Source of the DNA: a virus
Direction: 5' to 3' (one strand)
Length of the DNA: 35,787 bases
IMG/VR virus record: IMGVR_UViG_3300027824_000009
Coordinates: 1-35,787 of that record
Shown: positions 8,036 to 16,493 of the stretch, in pieces
How the letters are laid out: each line of letters starts with the position of its first letter
Numbering within the stretch: position 1 is the first letter of the stretch
Position numbers and translations under genes: made by a program
Notes under the pieces: model-generated
The model's database searches: none
Seen by the model: only the letters and a program-made list of their open reading frames with translations
Told to the model about the DNA's origin: nothing

Positions 8036-8116
8036 CGAGCGGGCTCCATCTCAGGGATGCGCCGTCATCACGACGGTGCTGCATTGCCTTGCCCAAGGGC
8101 TATGTGGGCGCCTTGG

Positions 8117-9001
8117 TCAGTTCAGCGGCTGCCCAGCGCGACGGGGCCGAAGCTCTTCGGTGCGCCGCGCGGCGTAAGCCTCCATGCTTTCATCTTCGGG
8201 TGACACCTGCCCCGCCCGCTGGCGCGAGCCGCCGAGCGGCGCGATCGGGGCCGGCGCCTTCGATACCGTCCGCGCGTTGCGCTGCCATGGGCGTTCGCCA
8301 ATGATGCGGCCGACCTCGTAGATTTGCTGCTCGGGGTCTAGCTTGGCGATGCGCGCAGCTTCATCCGGGTTCTTCCCCAGGTAATAGGCCACCTGTGGGC
8401 CATCCTCGCTCCGCACGATTGCCCGCGCGACCGGAAGGGGGATTGGCAGATTTTCCGCCGTCACGACGGTTTCCCAATCGGGCATCGTCTCCATCGCGGC
8501 TGCCTTGCGCTGTTCCCAGGTCCGCAAGATAGCTTGCTCGGCTTGCGTCTGGGCCACCTGCGCCCGCTGTTGCGTCGCCTCTTTCATCCCCTCGGCCTTC
8601 GCCCAGGAGATCACGGCCTCGTCGTACTCCGCGGGGGTCTGGTAGCTTTCGGCCCTCGGCCGCTCGGTCGGTACCGGTGGAGTGATCCGTGCCAGAGCGT
8701 CGCGCGCTAGCTTCGCTTCCGCTGCGGACTGGTCCGCCAGCGCCTGGGCCTCGCGGAGCTGTGCTTCCAGCTGCTGGAGGCGTTTGCCGACGCCGCGGGG
8801 TTCCTTTGCCGCCGGTTCTGCCGCGCCCTCAGCCTCTGGCGGGGCCGCTGGCTCGACGGCCTGCGGCTCGGCCTGCTGTGTTTCACGTGAAACATCGTCG
8901 GGCGCTTCCGGCTCCGGGGCGACCGAAGGGAGAACGGGCGCGTCGCTGGAGGTATTCAGCGCGGGAGCCGGACGCTCGATGATGTCGGGGGTGTCGCTCA
9001 T
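8117..9001 (-). CDS. Scaffolding protein, P22 gp8 type
   Basis: 294 residues (P22 gp8 has 303). Placed between portal and coat as in P22. Composition is that of a phage scaffold: an acidic Pro/Glu/Ala-rich N-terminus, a long coiled coil with KRLQQLEAQLREAQALADQS, then helical segments (QTQAEQAILRTWEQRKAAAMETMPDW) and a basic C-terminus (AYAARRTEELRPRRAG) suited to coat binding. It is expected to direct shell assembly and then leave the procapsid. The start ATG overlaps the stop of a 57-residue upstream gene. A spacer of 81 bases without a gene separates it from the coat. Confidence 0.8.
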   Translation of the reverse strand: MSDTPDIIERPAPALNTSSDAPVLPSVAPEPEAPDDVSRETQQAEPQAVEPAAPPEAEGAAEPAAKEPRGVGKRLQQLEAQLREAQALADQSAAEAKLARDALARITPPVPTERPRAESYQTPAEYDEAVISWAKAEGMKEATQQRAQVAQTQAEQAILRTWEQRKAAAMETMPDWETVVTAENLPIPLPVARAIVRSEDGPQVAYYLGKNPDEAARIAKLDPEQQIYEVGRIIGERPWQRNARTVSKAPAPIAPLGGSRQRAGQVSPEDESMEAYAARRTEELRPRRAGQPLN

Positions 9002-9171
9002 GCCTTGCTACCCTTGAATTTCTTGCCGGCCCGCTTGTCGGCCATAATAAATTCCCGGCCGACTTTCTTGGGGATGCCGAGCTGCTTCGCCTTGGCAGGA
9101 TCGTGGGCAATCATCGCCATCAGGCGGTGCTGTTTGCCGGAGGATGACGTGCGGGCTTTCTTGCCAGGCAT
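8998..9171 (-). CDS. Small basic protein upstream of scaffold
   Basis: 57 residues reading MPGKKARTSSSGKQHRLMAM and ending ADKRAGKKFKGSKA. Strongly basic (about a quarter Lys/Arg). The block GKQHRLMAMIAHDPAKAKQ followed by GIPKKVGREFIMADKR is of a type I associate with small proteins beside portal and scaffold genes in similar phages. Its TGA overlaps the scaffold ATG, and its ATG overlaps the stop of the gene before (TGATG), which supports it as a true coupled gene despite its size. Role unknown; nucleic-acid binding is possible from charge alone. Confidence 0.7.
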   Translation of the reverse strand: MPGKKARTSSSGKQHRLMAMIAHDPAKAKQLGIPKKVGREFIMADKRAGKKFKGSKA

Positions 9172-9341
9172 CAGCGTTGGTCCGCGTAGTCGACCTTGGC
9201 CGACCCGCCTCCGCCCTTCATGGCGCTGTGGGGCGCGTGCCCCTTGGCGCCGGGGCGGGGGTGCCGCTTAGGCGGTTGTGGCGCCTTTTGCAGCTTCTGG
9301 AGTTGCTTATTCCGGTCCTTCGCCGATCGGTCTGCTGGCAT
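9171..9341 (-). CDS. Small basic Pro/Gln/Lys-rich protein
   Basis: 56 residues from the ATG at 9341: MPADRSAKDRNKQLQKLQKA, then PPKRHPRPGAKGHAPHSAMKGGGGSAKVDY. Low complexity and basic, probably disordered. An in-frame TTG at 9353 would add four residues. Its stop overlaps the next start (TGATG). No family recognised. Together with the following gene it makes a pair of small basic proteins between portal and scaffold. Coding status rests on overlap and direction, not on homology. Confidence 0.5.
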   Translation of the reverse strand: MPADRSAKDRNKQLQKLQKAPQPPKRHPRPGAKGHAPHSAMKGGGGSAKVDYADQR

Positions 9342-9409
9342 GCCCCAACCCAATATCTGGTGTCGGGGCGGGACGCTGCTACATATTGCCGCAGCCTGTC
9401 AAGCGGTTA

Positions 9410-9802
9410 CTACCCTTCGGCGCTGCGGATGAAGCACCTGAGCCCGCCGCTCGGTTGCGGCTCCCCCTTGTAATAGAACGAACTCCAGCACGCCACCGGG
9501 TGGTCGACCCATGACACTACGTCGCGCAGCACCGCGCCGTCCGGGACCCGCACCCAGTCGTCCGGCGCCTCGGGGCCGAAGCTCTGCCGGTCGATCATCG
9601 CCTCGTAGTGCCCATCCGTCGCGCGCGCCTTGACCGCCCGGCAGTCGCTGATGCCGCAGCACAGCGCCCCGGTGCCAGGCTGGTGCAGAGAGCGAAACCA
9701 CACGCCGGTTTGCGGGTCGGTCTGCTCGACGCCGGGCGGTGGCGCCCCGACCGCCAACGACGCGACCAGCAGCAAAGCGAGCAATGTCAGGACCAGTCTC
9801 AC
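9410..9802 (-). CDS. Exported cysteine-containing conserved protein
   Basis: 130 residues with a GTG start at 9802 overlapping the previous stop (GTGA) and GGAGGG 8 bases upstream. Signal peptide MRLVLTLLALLLVASLAVGA. The mature region has WFRSLHQPGTGALCCGISDC, a tryptophan/cysteine block that I recognise from short exported proteins of rhizobia and their phages, with further cysteines at VACWSS and LRCF. The fold and function are unknown. It is one of two signal-bearing genes outside the run after the coat gene. About 70 bases without a gene separate its end from the next small gene. Confidence 0.65.
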   Translation of the reverse strand: MRLVLTLLALLLVASLAVGAPPPGVEQTDPQTGVWFRSLHQPGTGALCCGISDCRAVKARATDGHYEAMIDRQSFGPEAPDDWVRVPDGAVLRDVVSWVDHPVACWSSFYYKGEPQPSGGLRCFIRSAEG

Positions 9803-10047
9803 TTACGCATCCCTCCCGTCACACGAAATGGAGGCTCGTCTCCGGTGGTGGACAGTATCTGGAGATCGAAGAGATGCCGGCCATCGTCGATCCACTCGAA
9901 GTGGTCCAAGGTCCCGGCACCATCAAGAAGGGCCTTCACAAGGTCGGCGCCATCGAGCCATGCGGCAAATTCACGCAGGCAGTCGTCCCGCCGATCAGAG
10001 GGCACTTGCAGAAAGTCTACCACCGTTCGGATCGTGTATGTCTTCAC
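9799..10047 (-). CDS. Small hypothetical protein overlapping portal 3' end
   Basis: 82 residues, GTG start at 10047: MKTYTIRTVVDFLQVPSDRR, then REFAAWLDGADLVKALL and FEWIDDGRHLFDLQI. A GGGGGG run lies about 5 bases upstream of the GTG. It overlaps the 3' end of the portal gene by 53 bases in another frame, an unusually long overlap for this genome. The pattern (strand, long helix, then two strands) and sequence FLQVPSDRRDDCLREF resemble short proteins encoded beside portal genes in related phages. No function can be given. Confidence 0.65.
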   Translation of the reverse strand: MKTYTIRTVVDFLQVPSDRRDDCLREFAAWLDGADLVKALLDGAGTLDHFEWIDDGRHLFDLQILSTTGDEPPFRVTGGMRK

Positions 10048-12220
10048 TCGCGCCCCCCTGCCGCGGAGCCAGCCCCGCCATCAATTGTTGCACCGCGTCA
10101 GTCAGCTTGCCGATCTCTGACCCGATCTGCCCTTGTAGCGTAGCCTCGGCCTTCTGGACAATGCCCAGCAGCTTGGCTTCAAAGTCCTTCTCGATCTTGT
10201 CCGCCGCGAGCTGGCGGTCGGCAGTCTTGTCGTTGAGCTGGAGCGTCGCCACCGCGAGTTGCTTCTTGTGCTCCTCTAGCTCGCGCTGCATCCCGGTGAT
10301 CGCAGCCTGAACCTGCGGCGACATATCCTTGCGATCTGGCGTTAGCAGTTGCGGCGGCACCGCCTTCGCCAGCCTGCGGTACATCTCGTCGGCGCCTTCC
10401 CAGTCCTGGTTTTTCACGATCAGGTCCGCGATTATGGCCGCCTGCTGCGGCATCGCCTGTGCAAACTTCATCATGTTCTCGGCCGCCTCGATCCGCTTGG
10501 TCGCGTAGCTCGGCCCGATGGTGACAGTAACACCGTACTTGCCCGCGTTCGGATTGAACGCCTTCAGCTTCGGCGAGGACTGCCCCTGCTCGATCTCAGC
10601 CGACGCCTCATTCATCGAAGGGTCGATCATCACCCGCTCTTCGCTGTCGTCGTCGCGGATGATCGTCGCCATGCGCTTTGTGTCGTAAACCTTGGGGATC
10701 ATCTCCACCATCATCTCGCCCAGGTGGCGCAGCGCGCGGGTCATGTTGTCGGCGAAGTGGAACGAGGACAGATCACCAGACCGGCGCAACTCGCGGATCG
10801 CCTTGCCGCTTTCGTCGGTCATCCGCTCATTCACGGTGGCGTCGAACCGGATACCGGTCGTGCGCTGTATGTCCTGAGCCGCGCCTTGTTGGATGTTGAC
10901 GAGGCCGGCGGGGACCGGAACCGGCGGCACCCGCTGCGGTGGGGGCACCGGCTTGCCGGCCAAGGTGGTCGGCTTATAGGTCAGCACCGCGTAGTTCTTC
11001 CGGTTCGCTCCGTTCCACTCTGCCTCGTGCCCCTCTAGCTGGCCTTCAGCGGCGACATAGGGCGCCTTGGGCGCCGCCATTGTGACTTCAACCTCGGCCG
11101 TCTTGGAGTAGTTCAGGATACGCTGCGCGTCCTTGGCGTTCCTCACGATACCCGAGTATTTGGCCTTGCCCTCGATGTCGATTTCTTGCCCGAGCATGCG
11201 AACCAGAGGTATCCACGACCCGGCCCACACGCCAGTTTCAAGGATGTCGAGAGCCGTTATCTTGTACCACTTCACCTTGCGCTCAAAGGACCGGCGCTCC
11301 TTTACCACTTCGATCCGGCCGGCCTTGATCGCTGCGCGCGTGAATTCGTCCAGGTCGTCCCACCAACCCACGAAGCCGTTGGATAGCTGCACCAAATCGC
11401 GCACGTCCTTCTCGACCTCGAAATACTCGGCGACGCGTATTTGGTCCTTCTCTTTCCAGTTTGGGTAACGCTCGCCTATCCCGCCGCTCAGCAGGGATTG
11501 CGTAAACTCATCTCCGTACAGGTCCTCAAATTCGTCCTTTGGTATAAGCTCGGTAACGAAGGCCCAATTGGCATCGGAGCCGTCTGGGTTTTGCGCGCTT
11601 GGGTCCATGTAGATGGTAAACGGGTTCCGCACACGCTCGATCTTCAGCCGCTGGTTGAAGCTGTTGCCTTCCTCGTACTCGGTGCAGAGGCGGAGCCAGC
11701 CCCAGCCCATAGCCACCATGTGATAAGCAGCCGTATCGTATGCCTCCTCGGCATGGCTGTTGCGTTCGTCCGCCCGGATCAGGCCGCGATAGCATCGCGC
11801 AACCTCTCGGTCGCCGCGGTCCCCTACGGGGCTGACGTGGATGCTGGGCCGGTTCTGCCGCAGGTCGTTGACCACTTGGTTGACGAAATTCGGCATTGCG
11901 TTGACGGTTAGGCACGGCCGCTGGTCGAAGTTCCGCTGCGCCGCGACATCAGCCGCCCACTGCGATTCACCGAGCAGAAAGCGCAGATCGTCCAGACCGT
12001 TCTTCCGGTTCTCGCTCTCGGCAGAGATCGCAATGTCCATGTTCTTACGCGCGCGCGCTAGGATTTTCTGTATCTCTTCGGCGTCCAGCTCCGGCGCGTT
12101 TTCCCCATCGCGCAAAGGCTCCCGGTCCCCCCCCGGTCCCGTCGGCTTGTTCATGCCGATCGAGTAGGGCGGGAAATTCACCCGGCCGTCATCCTTGGGG
12201 CGTAGCGGGTCCTGGGCCAT
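9995..12220 (-). CDS. Portal protein, P22 gp1 type
   Basis: 741 residues, close to P22 gp1 (725). Recognisable blocks include SESENRKNGLDDLRFLLGESQW, RPCLTVNAMPNFVNQVVNDLRQNRP, YDTAAYHMVAMGWGWLRL, NPFTIYMDPSAQNPDGSDANWAF and GIRFDATVNERMTDESGKAIRELRRSGD, all characteristic of the P22-type portal family. The C-terminal 130 residues form a long helix with coiled-coil character, matching the barrel seen in P22 portals. The dodecameric ring occupies one capsid vertex and is the DNA channel. ATG directly follows the stop of the beta-helix gene. Confidence 0.93.
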   Translation of the reverse strand: MAQDPLRPKDDGRVNFPPYSIGMNKPTGPGGDREPLRDGENAPELDAEEIQKILARARKNMDIAISAESENRKNGLDDLRFLLGESQWAADVAAQRNFDQRPCLTVNAMPNFVNQVVNDLRQNRPSIHVSPVGDRGDREVARCYRGLIRADERNSHAEEAYDTAAYHMVAMGWGWLRLCTEYEEGNSFNQRLKIERVRNPFTIYMDPSAQNPDGSDANWAFVTELIPKDEFEDLYGDEFTQSLLSGGIGERYPNWKEKDQIRVAEYFEVEKDVRDLVQLSNGFVGWWDDLDEFTRAAIKAGRIEVVKERRSFERKVKWYKITALDILETGVWAGSWIPLVRMLGQEIDIEGKAKYSGIVRNAKDAQRILNYSKTAEVEVTMAAPKAPYVAAEGQLEGHEAEWNGANRKNYAVLTYKPTTLAGKPVPPPQRVPPVPVPAGLVNIQQGAAQDIQRTTGIRFDATVNERMTDESGKAIRELRRSGDLSSFHFADNMTRALRHLGEMMVEMIPKVYDTKRMATIIRDDDSEERVMIDPSMNEASAEIEQGQSSPKLKAFNPNAGKYGVTVTIGPSYATKRIEAAENMMKFAQAMPQQAAIIADLIVKNQDWEGADEMYRRLAKAVPPQLLTPDRKDMSPQVQAAITGMQRELEEHKKQLAVATLQLNDKTADRQLAADKIEKDFEAKLLGIVQKAEATLQGQIGSEIGKLTDAVQQLMAGLAPRQGGASEDIHDPNGGRLSASAL

Positions 12221-13939
12221 CTACTGCTGCGCTCCGCAACTGAAATATAATATCGCGCCATGGCCGTCGATCAGATCGCCATTACCGTTTCGGAAGAATG
12301 CTTGCCAAATGTTTGCGCTGCTCCCCCCTGTCATCACCGCCGTGGGGCCGAAGAAAGAACAACCGCCGCCTCCGGCTGGGACGAACGGCAGCACGATCTG
12401 GCACGAGTTGGTCGGCACAGTGCTGCCAACGGTAACATATCCAGTGAGTGTGCCGGCGGTAATGGTGGCGCCGGTTCCACAATTGGCCACCGTCGTCAAT
12501 GGTGGGGACTGCCATTGATTGCTGTTATAAGTCACTTCAAACCCAAACCCACCAGTGATTACCACATCAAGCGAGCCGGCCATGTCGTGCGATACGTTGC
12601 CGGTTATGGCGGCTTGGCCGGGTATTACCACATTGATTGCGTCGTCCAGGGAGAAGAAGGTGTTGTTCTGAACTACCAGGTGAGTTGGTTGCTTGCCTGG
12701 CATCCAGATACCATGGGAGTAAATTGTGCCGTTGCCGACTACGCGGTTGTTCTGAGCAATAATCTCCCCTGGCGCCCCGGCTGAAGCGTCGATGAAAGCA
12801 GCAGGTGCGGAGACAGACCCACTCGGGAACATCTGACTGTTTCGCACAATCACGGCACTGCCGGCGGTGCGGATCACGTCGCCTAGTGAGCCGGTGGAGT
12901 AATTGTCCAGGATCAAGTAGGAGTTAACCCCCATGTCGAAGCAGGGCATGCCCCCAATCGGGTGGGCAACATCGTGATATTGCACGGTCTCGCAAACTGT
13001 GTTCAGCCCTTTCCAAACACTGCCGGCAGACCAGTTCGCGCCCGACGCACTCGCGTCAATGAGCGTTGCGACGTTATCGCTGTTCATGTCGATGTAGCAG
13101 TTTGCGCAAAGGCCACCGGCGCCGATATGGACCCCATACCGCCAGTCAAAATTATCAACCCCCGTCATGGTGACAGTAACGCCAGTGGCGCTCGCAGGGA
13201 TATCGAGGATCGTGTTGTGTTGAGCACCCGCATCAATGGCAAGCTGGCACGGGGAGCTAAAACCACACATTGCCGTCCACGGTCCCGGCGTAAGATGCAA
13301 GTTGGTCATCTCAATGCTGTCGCCGGTGTAGGTGAAACTGAACAGATTATGCACTGCATACATCGTGCTATTGGATATGTGGGAATTGCCGGAGGACGCA
13401 TGGGCGAACACCAGCCCGTCGTAGGCATTGACGATGGTTACGTGGTCGATGTTGAAAAAACCAGAGAACGAGGAGGTGTCCGAGATTAGCGGCGGATATA
13501 CCGTCAGGCCATCAGTCTGATTGGGCCAATAGGCGCCGACACCTTCCAGGGACCAGCTATAATGAGCGATGAACGGCGGAACGGTCGTGGAGGTCAACAG
13601 GAAGAGCGTGCCGACGTTGTTCGTCAGGTCGATCGGAGATATTCCCGCGCCGCGGATCGAGCAGCTTTGCAGATTGATTGATGCCGCGCCGGTGAGGAGG
13701 ATTTTGCCTGACGGCAGTTGCAGGATGCCATTCGCGGCGGTGCAAGCAGCGGCAGCAGCGGCCAACGCCACATCATCGGAGGTAGCCCCGTCCGCGTGCA
13801 GCGTGGGGAAGATGACGAGCTTGTTGCCGCCGAAGTTCCCTTGCCCCGCATTCAGCGCGGGGCAGGTGGTGCCTGGGCAGTCGGCCATGGCCGCTTGCGG
13901 CCCGAGTAGGAATGCTGCCAGGAGGATCAGGCGACGCAT
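12221..13939 (-). CDS. Exported pectate-lyase-like beta-helix protein
   Basis: 572 residues from the ATG at 13939 (GGAGGG upstream); a longer frame to 13963 lacks support. Residues 1-19 are a signal peptide (MRRLILLAAFLLGPQAAMA). From about residue 45, LHADGATSDDVALAAAAAAC is the usual entry to a right-handed beta-helix, followed by rungs with repeated NxxI/V patterns (IRGAGIS, IDHVTIVNAYDGLV, HISNSTMYAVHN, IVRNSQMF, IIAQNNRV, LVVQNNTFFS). This is the fold of tailspikes and polysaccharide lyases. Having a Sec signal is odd for a virion tailspike, so it may instead act at or outside the host envelope. It overlaps the 104-residue gene upstream by 13 bases. Confidence 0.7.
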   Translation of the reverse strand: MRRLILLAAFLLGPQAAMADCPGTTCPALNAGQGNFGGNKLVIFPTLHADGATSDDVALAAAAAACTAANGILQLPSGKILLTGAASINLQSCSIRGAGISPIDLTNNVGTLFLLTSTTVPPFIAHYSWSLEGVGAYWPNQTDGLTVYPPLISDTSSFSGFFNIDHVTIVNAYDGLVFAHASSGNSHISNSTMYAVHNLFSFTYTGDSIEMTNLHLTPGPWTAMCGFSSPCQLAIDAGAQHNTILDIPASATGVTVTMTGVDNFDWRYGVHIGAGGLCANCYIDMNSDNVATLIDASASGANWSAGSVWKGLNTVCETVQYHDVAHPIGGMPCFDMGVNSYLILDNYSTGSLGDVIRTAGSAVIVRNSQMFPSGSVSAPAAFIDASAGAPGEIIAQNNRVVGNGTIYSHGIWMPGKQPTHLVVQNNTFFSLDDAINVVIPGQAAITGNVSHDMAGSLDVVITGGFGFEVTYNSNQWQSPPLTTVANCGTGATITAGTLTGYVTVGSTVPTNSCQIVLPFVPAGGGGCSFFGPTAVMTGGSSANIWQAFFRNGNGDLIDGHGAILYFSCGAQQ

Positions 13940-14241
13940 AAGAACCCTCCCCCGTTTATCCAAACGTCTACGCCTGGGGTTAGGCCGGCGGTTGAGGTTG
14001 GCAGCGGGTTCGCAAACCGCAGTCCTGAGATCGTCGTGACGCCTTCCACCGTCAGGTTGCCCATGATCGTTACGTTCATAGGCTGGGCTATCGAGTAGTT
14101 CAGCGTCCCCTCTACAGTTAAGTCACCTTGGACGGTCGTGTTGCCCGGCAGCGTGATCCCCTGGCTGTCCTTCGCCACATACGTTCCTACGTCGGAAGGC
14201 GACTCCACCGCCACGACAGGGTCACGATATTGCTGGAACAT
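13927..14241 (-). CDS. Short tail/virion protein sharing the tailspike head module
   Basis: 104 residues. The N-terminal 50 residues (SPSDVGTYVAKDSQGITLPG then GDLTVEG) match those of the 485-residue tailspike upstream (SPSNVGTYLAKDSQGITLPS, GDLTVEG). The rest has a second GNLTVEG copy and ends LPTSTAGLTPGVDVWINGGG then FLCVA, an ending common in phage tail and fibre proteins. It looks like a tail protein made of attachment module and C-terminal cap without the catalytic middle. Starts in an ATGA-like overlap with the tailspike stop. Could be a decoy or adaptor that uses the same docking site; this is inference. Confidence 0.65.
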   Translation of the reverse strand: MFQQYRDPVVAVESPSDVGTYVAKDSQGITLPGNTTVQGDLTVEGTLNYSIAQPMNVTIMGNLTVEGVTTISGLRFANPLPTSTAGLTPGVDVWINGGGFLCVA

Positions 14242-15698
14242 TACGCGGTTGTCCCATCTATGATTAGGCCGAGCGAAGCCAGCACGCCCAGCAACGAAGT
14301 AAGCGCCGCGCCGCTCGCGCGGGAACCCGAGACCGTGGGCGTTGTATCCGGGATCACAAACCGATCGGTGGAGCCGACCTGGTAGCTTAACCTCGGCGTT
14401 CCGGATGATACGTAGCGGAGGGTATGAAGGTTCTGGCCGGCATCGGTTAGGTCGCCAGTGAAGTCGATAGGCTGGTCTGCGGCGATCCTGATTGCCGCGT
14501 TCTTCACGCCGCCGTCGACCAACGTCGAGGAAGATAGTTCGAGGATGGCATCATAGAAAGGCGCGCCGAAAAAGAGGCCCGCGCCGAACTGGACGTTCGC
14601 TCCTGGAATGATCCCCACGCCAATGGCACGGCTAATTTGCGCCGCTTTGGTTGTGCCGAAGGCCCATACAACACCGCCATCACCGACCGTGCCCACATCC
14701 GTGGGCCACGTCGGTTCGGCCGAGCCGGAGGTCCCGGCCACCGTGCAAACATAGGTGAAGCCATTCGAGGCGGTGGGTTGAATGGCATTGCCGACAGCGT
14801 AATCGTGGCCGGCCTGCCACGCGGGCGGTTCGAACTGGAAGGCGTCAATCTCGATGAACGACCGGCCTCCGCCGCCCGGGTCCCAGGCGCTTGTAAAAAC
14901 CTCCGGGCCGTTCACGCTGAGGTCCAACTCCACCGCAACATCGGCGGCGATAGTGCGGGGAGGCAGACCTGTTGCGTCGATCGTCTGGCCGAAGAATTGC
15001 CATGCGGACCCCGAGCCGGTGCGGAACACGCTGCTGGCGATCCCTACGTTCGAGGTGCCAACTGTCGAATTGGTGTTCAGGATTGTATTGATTGCCCAGG
15101 TTTGGCCTGATCCAATCGGGCCAGCGGTAGCGGAAACGAGCAGGCCGTTTATGGTGTCTGGGCCGGGGAAAATCGGGCAATTATTATTGAGATCAATCTC
15201 AACAACAGCGTAGCCATTGGGGGAGTTGATAAGCTGTTTGCTGAAGTGCACACGGCCATCGTAGGTTTCCGTAACGTCACCGTCTCCGATGTAGTCGATT
15301 GGCTGGGAGAAGCCGGTGCCTAAGCAGTTGCCGTCCAACTTCCACAGCACAGAGCCATCAGAGCGCGGCGTCAGCGCGGTCTCAACATTGTACCCGCCGT
15401 GCGGGACGTTGATGGAGGCGTAGGTCGGAGCGGCTGTGTAGGCCGCCTGGAACGCCGCAGAGTCGTCCGTAACACCGTCGAGAACCGCCCCGTAGTCTTT
15501 GACGTTGATCCAATCGGATGGACGGTGGTTGATCTCCCCCTCCACCGTCAGGTCACCCAGGATCGTCGTGTCGCTCGGCAGCGTGATGCCCTGACTGTCC
15601 TTCGCCAGGTATGTGCCGACGTTGGATGGCGATTGGGCTACAACCGCTTCCTCCTCGGGGGACATCCACCGGATGATGATTTCCTCGGTGTCGCTCAT
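14241..15698 (-). CDS. Tailspike protein with pectate-lyase-type entry and carbohydrate-binding-like module
   Basis: 485 residues. Residues 1-55 hold the shared docking module (EEEAVVAQSPSNVGTYLAKD, GDLTVEG). INVKDYGAVLDGVTDDSAAF at 64-83 is the standard entry of pectate-lyase superfamily tailspikes. Residues about 293-348 (PAWQAGHDYAVGNAIQP, YVCTVAGTSGSAEPTWP, GGVVWAFG) resemble the W-x-x-G-x-x-Y carbohydrate-binding module seen in phage tail proteins. The C-terminus SGSRASGAALTSLLGVLASL is a familiar tail-fibre ending. Likely binds and perhaps cleaves a surface polysaccharide. Position between large terminase and portal is unusual for P22-like phages, where the tailspike is the last late gene. 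Confidence 0.75.
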   Translation of the reverse strand: MSDTEEIIIRWMSPEEEAVVAQSPSNVGTYLAKDSQGITLPSDTTILGDLTVEGEINHRPSDWINVKDYGAVLDGVTDDSAAFQAAYTAAPTYASINVPHGGYNVETALTPRSDGSVLWKLDGNCLGTGFSQPIDYIGDGDVTETYDGRVHFSKQLINSPNGYAVVEIDLNNNCPIFPGPDTINGLLVSATAGPIGSGQTWAINTILNTNSTVGTSNVGIASSVFRTGSGSAWQFFGQTIDATGLPPRTIAADVAVELDLSVNGPEVFTSAWDPGGGGRSFIEIDAFQFEPPAWQAGHDYAVGNAIQPTASNGFTYVCTVAGTSGSAEPTWPTDVGTVGDGGVVWAFGTTKAAQISRAIGVGIIPGANVQFGAGLFFGAPFYDAILELSSSTLVDGGVKNAAIRIAADQPIDFTGDLTDAGQNLHTLRYVSSGTPRLSYQVGSTDRFVIPDTTPTVSGSRASGAALTSLLGVLASLGLIIDGTTA

Positions 15699-15898
15699 CG
15701 GAGCCTCCAGCCCACCGGGGGCGGTTCAGGCGTCGAAGATTGCGTCGGGTCAGTCATCGAAGCATTCGTCGGCTCCGGCTCCGGCGGTGGCGCCGGCTTC
15801 GCCTGACCGCATTTGTCGCAAGCCTCGTGGTGGGACCAAGACCGGTAGCCGCAAGAACACGTCCAGCACAGCCCGTAGTCCGCGAGTGCCTGCGCCAT
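15695..15898 (-). CDS. Small zinc-ribbon protein
   Basis: 67 residues from ATG 15898 (GGAAGG 7 bases upstream; the in-frame GTG two codons earlier is too close to that site). LCWTCSCGYRSWSHHEACDKCG has the C-x-C-G ... C-x-x-C-G arrangement of a zinc ribbon. A Pro/Glu-rich tail follows (PAPPPEPEPTNASMTD). Overlaps the tailspike start by 4 bases. Function unknown; one of three tiny Cys-x-x-Cys proteins in the window (others at 18238-18438 and 24844-25068). Confidence 0.6.
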   Translation of the reverse strand: MAQALADYGLCWTCSCGYRSWSHHEACDKCGQAKPAPPPEPEPTNASMTDPTQSSTPEPPPVGWRLR

Positions 15899-15900
15899 AT

Positions 15901-16248
15901 TCACACCTTCCCTAGACTAAACTGGAATGTCTCACCCCAAACGTCGGTCCGGTGAGCTACCACAACCTCCCAGCCCCTGTACCGCTCTCTGGCAACCTCA
16001 CGGAACCCCTCCACATAAGACCCCGGATAAGCAAGCGCCAGTCGCCTTGCTACATCCACCAGAAACCGTTCCCGGAGATATTCAAAGGTGCCATTCAGCA
16101 CAGCTTTGATAAAGCTGACCTCTGCTCTGCCGCCGGGGAGAAGATGCGGCGGCAGGAGCATCAGCACCTCTCTTGCCATCATCGCTGGCGTGATCGGAGG
16201 AGGAGGGCTGATGATCTCCAGCGCGGAGGTTATGCCGCGGCGGCTCAT
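15901..16248 (-). CDS. Hypothetical protein between terminase and tailspike
   Basis: 115 residues from the ATG at 16248, which has GGAAGG upstream and overlaps the next gene by 4 bases; a longer frame to 16413 runs across the neighbour and is not credible. Sequence MSRRGITSALEIISPPPPIT, then helical REVLMLLPPHLLPG and VARRLALAYPGSYVEGFREV. A compact helical protein with no recognised motif; ends EVVVAHRTDVWGETFQFSLG. Part of a string of small coupled genes after large terminase. Confidence 0.6.
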   Translation of the reverse strand: MSRRGITSALEIISPPPPITPAMMAREVLMLLPPHLLPGGRAEVSFIKAVLNGTFEYLRERFLVDVARRLALAYPGSYVEGFREVARERYRGWEVVVAHRTDVWGETFQFSLGKV

Positions 16249-16493
16249 ATCACGCCTTCCTCGATCCACTTCGACCACTGGTTGCCGGCTATCCACGCCG
16301 CACCAGGCGGCGCCCCACTCTCGATCGCGTCGGCGATGGCGTTCAGCGTGGCCTCCTTCTCTGCCCGCCACGCGGCCCCGCCTCGGTCGGGGACGATCGC
16401 GTAGTACTCGCACCCTCGGCTATCATACATTGACAGCCGCGCGGCCGGCCCGCCGAGCATCACTGACCAGAAACGGTGCTGGGCGTAGCGCAT
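16245..16493 (-). CDS. Small hypothetical protein
   Basis: 82 residues, MRYAQHRFWSVMLGGPAARL, then MYDSRGCEYYAIVPDRGGAA and a helix EKEATLNAIADAIESG, ending GNQWSKWIEEGVI. The pattern of two or three strands and a helix with a YYAIVPDRGG turn resembles small phage proteins of unknown role. Start ATG at 16493 overlaps the preceding stop as TGATG; the longer frame to 16628 would overlap that gene almost fully and was rejected. Confidence 0.6.
   Translation of the reverse strand: MRYAQHRFWSVMLGGPAARLSMYDSRGCEYYAIVPDRGGAAWRAEKEATLNAIADAIESGAPPGAAWIAGNQWSKWIEEGVI

Noticed and set aside
8036-8116. Hairpin between scaffold and coat (CCGTC/GACGG) as terminator
   Set aside because: Five base pairs and no T-run; coat must be expressed with scaffold.
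10349-11038. 229-codon plus-strand frame
   Set aside because: Lies wholly inside the portal gene, Arg/His-rich low-quality translation, no ribosome site of note.
12260-13489. Two plus-strand frames of 174-175 codons
   Set aside because: Antisense of the beta-helix gene, no motif.
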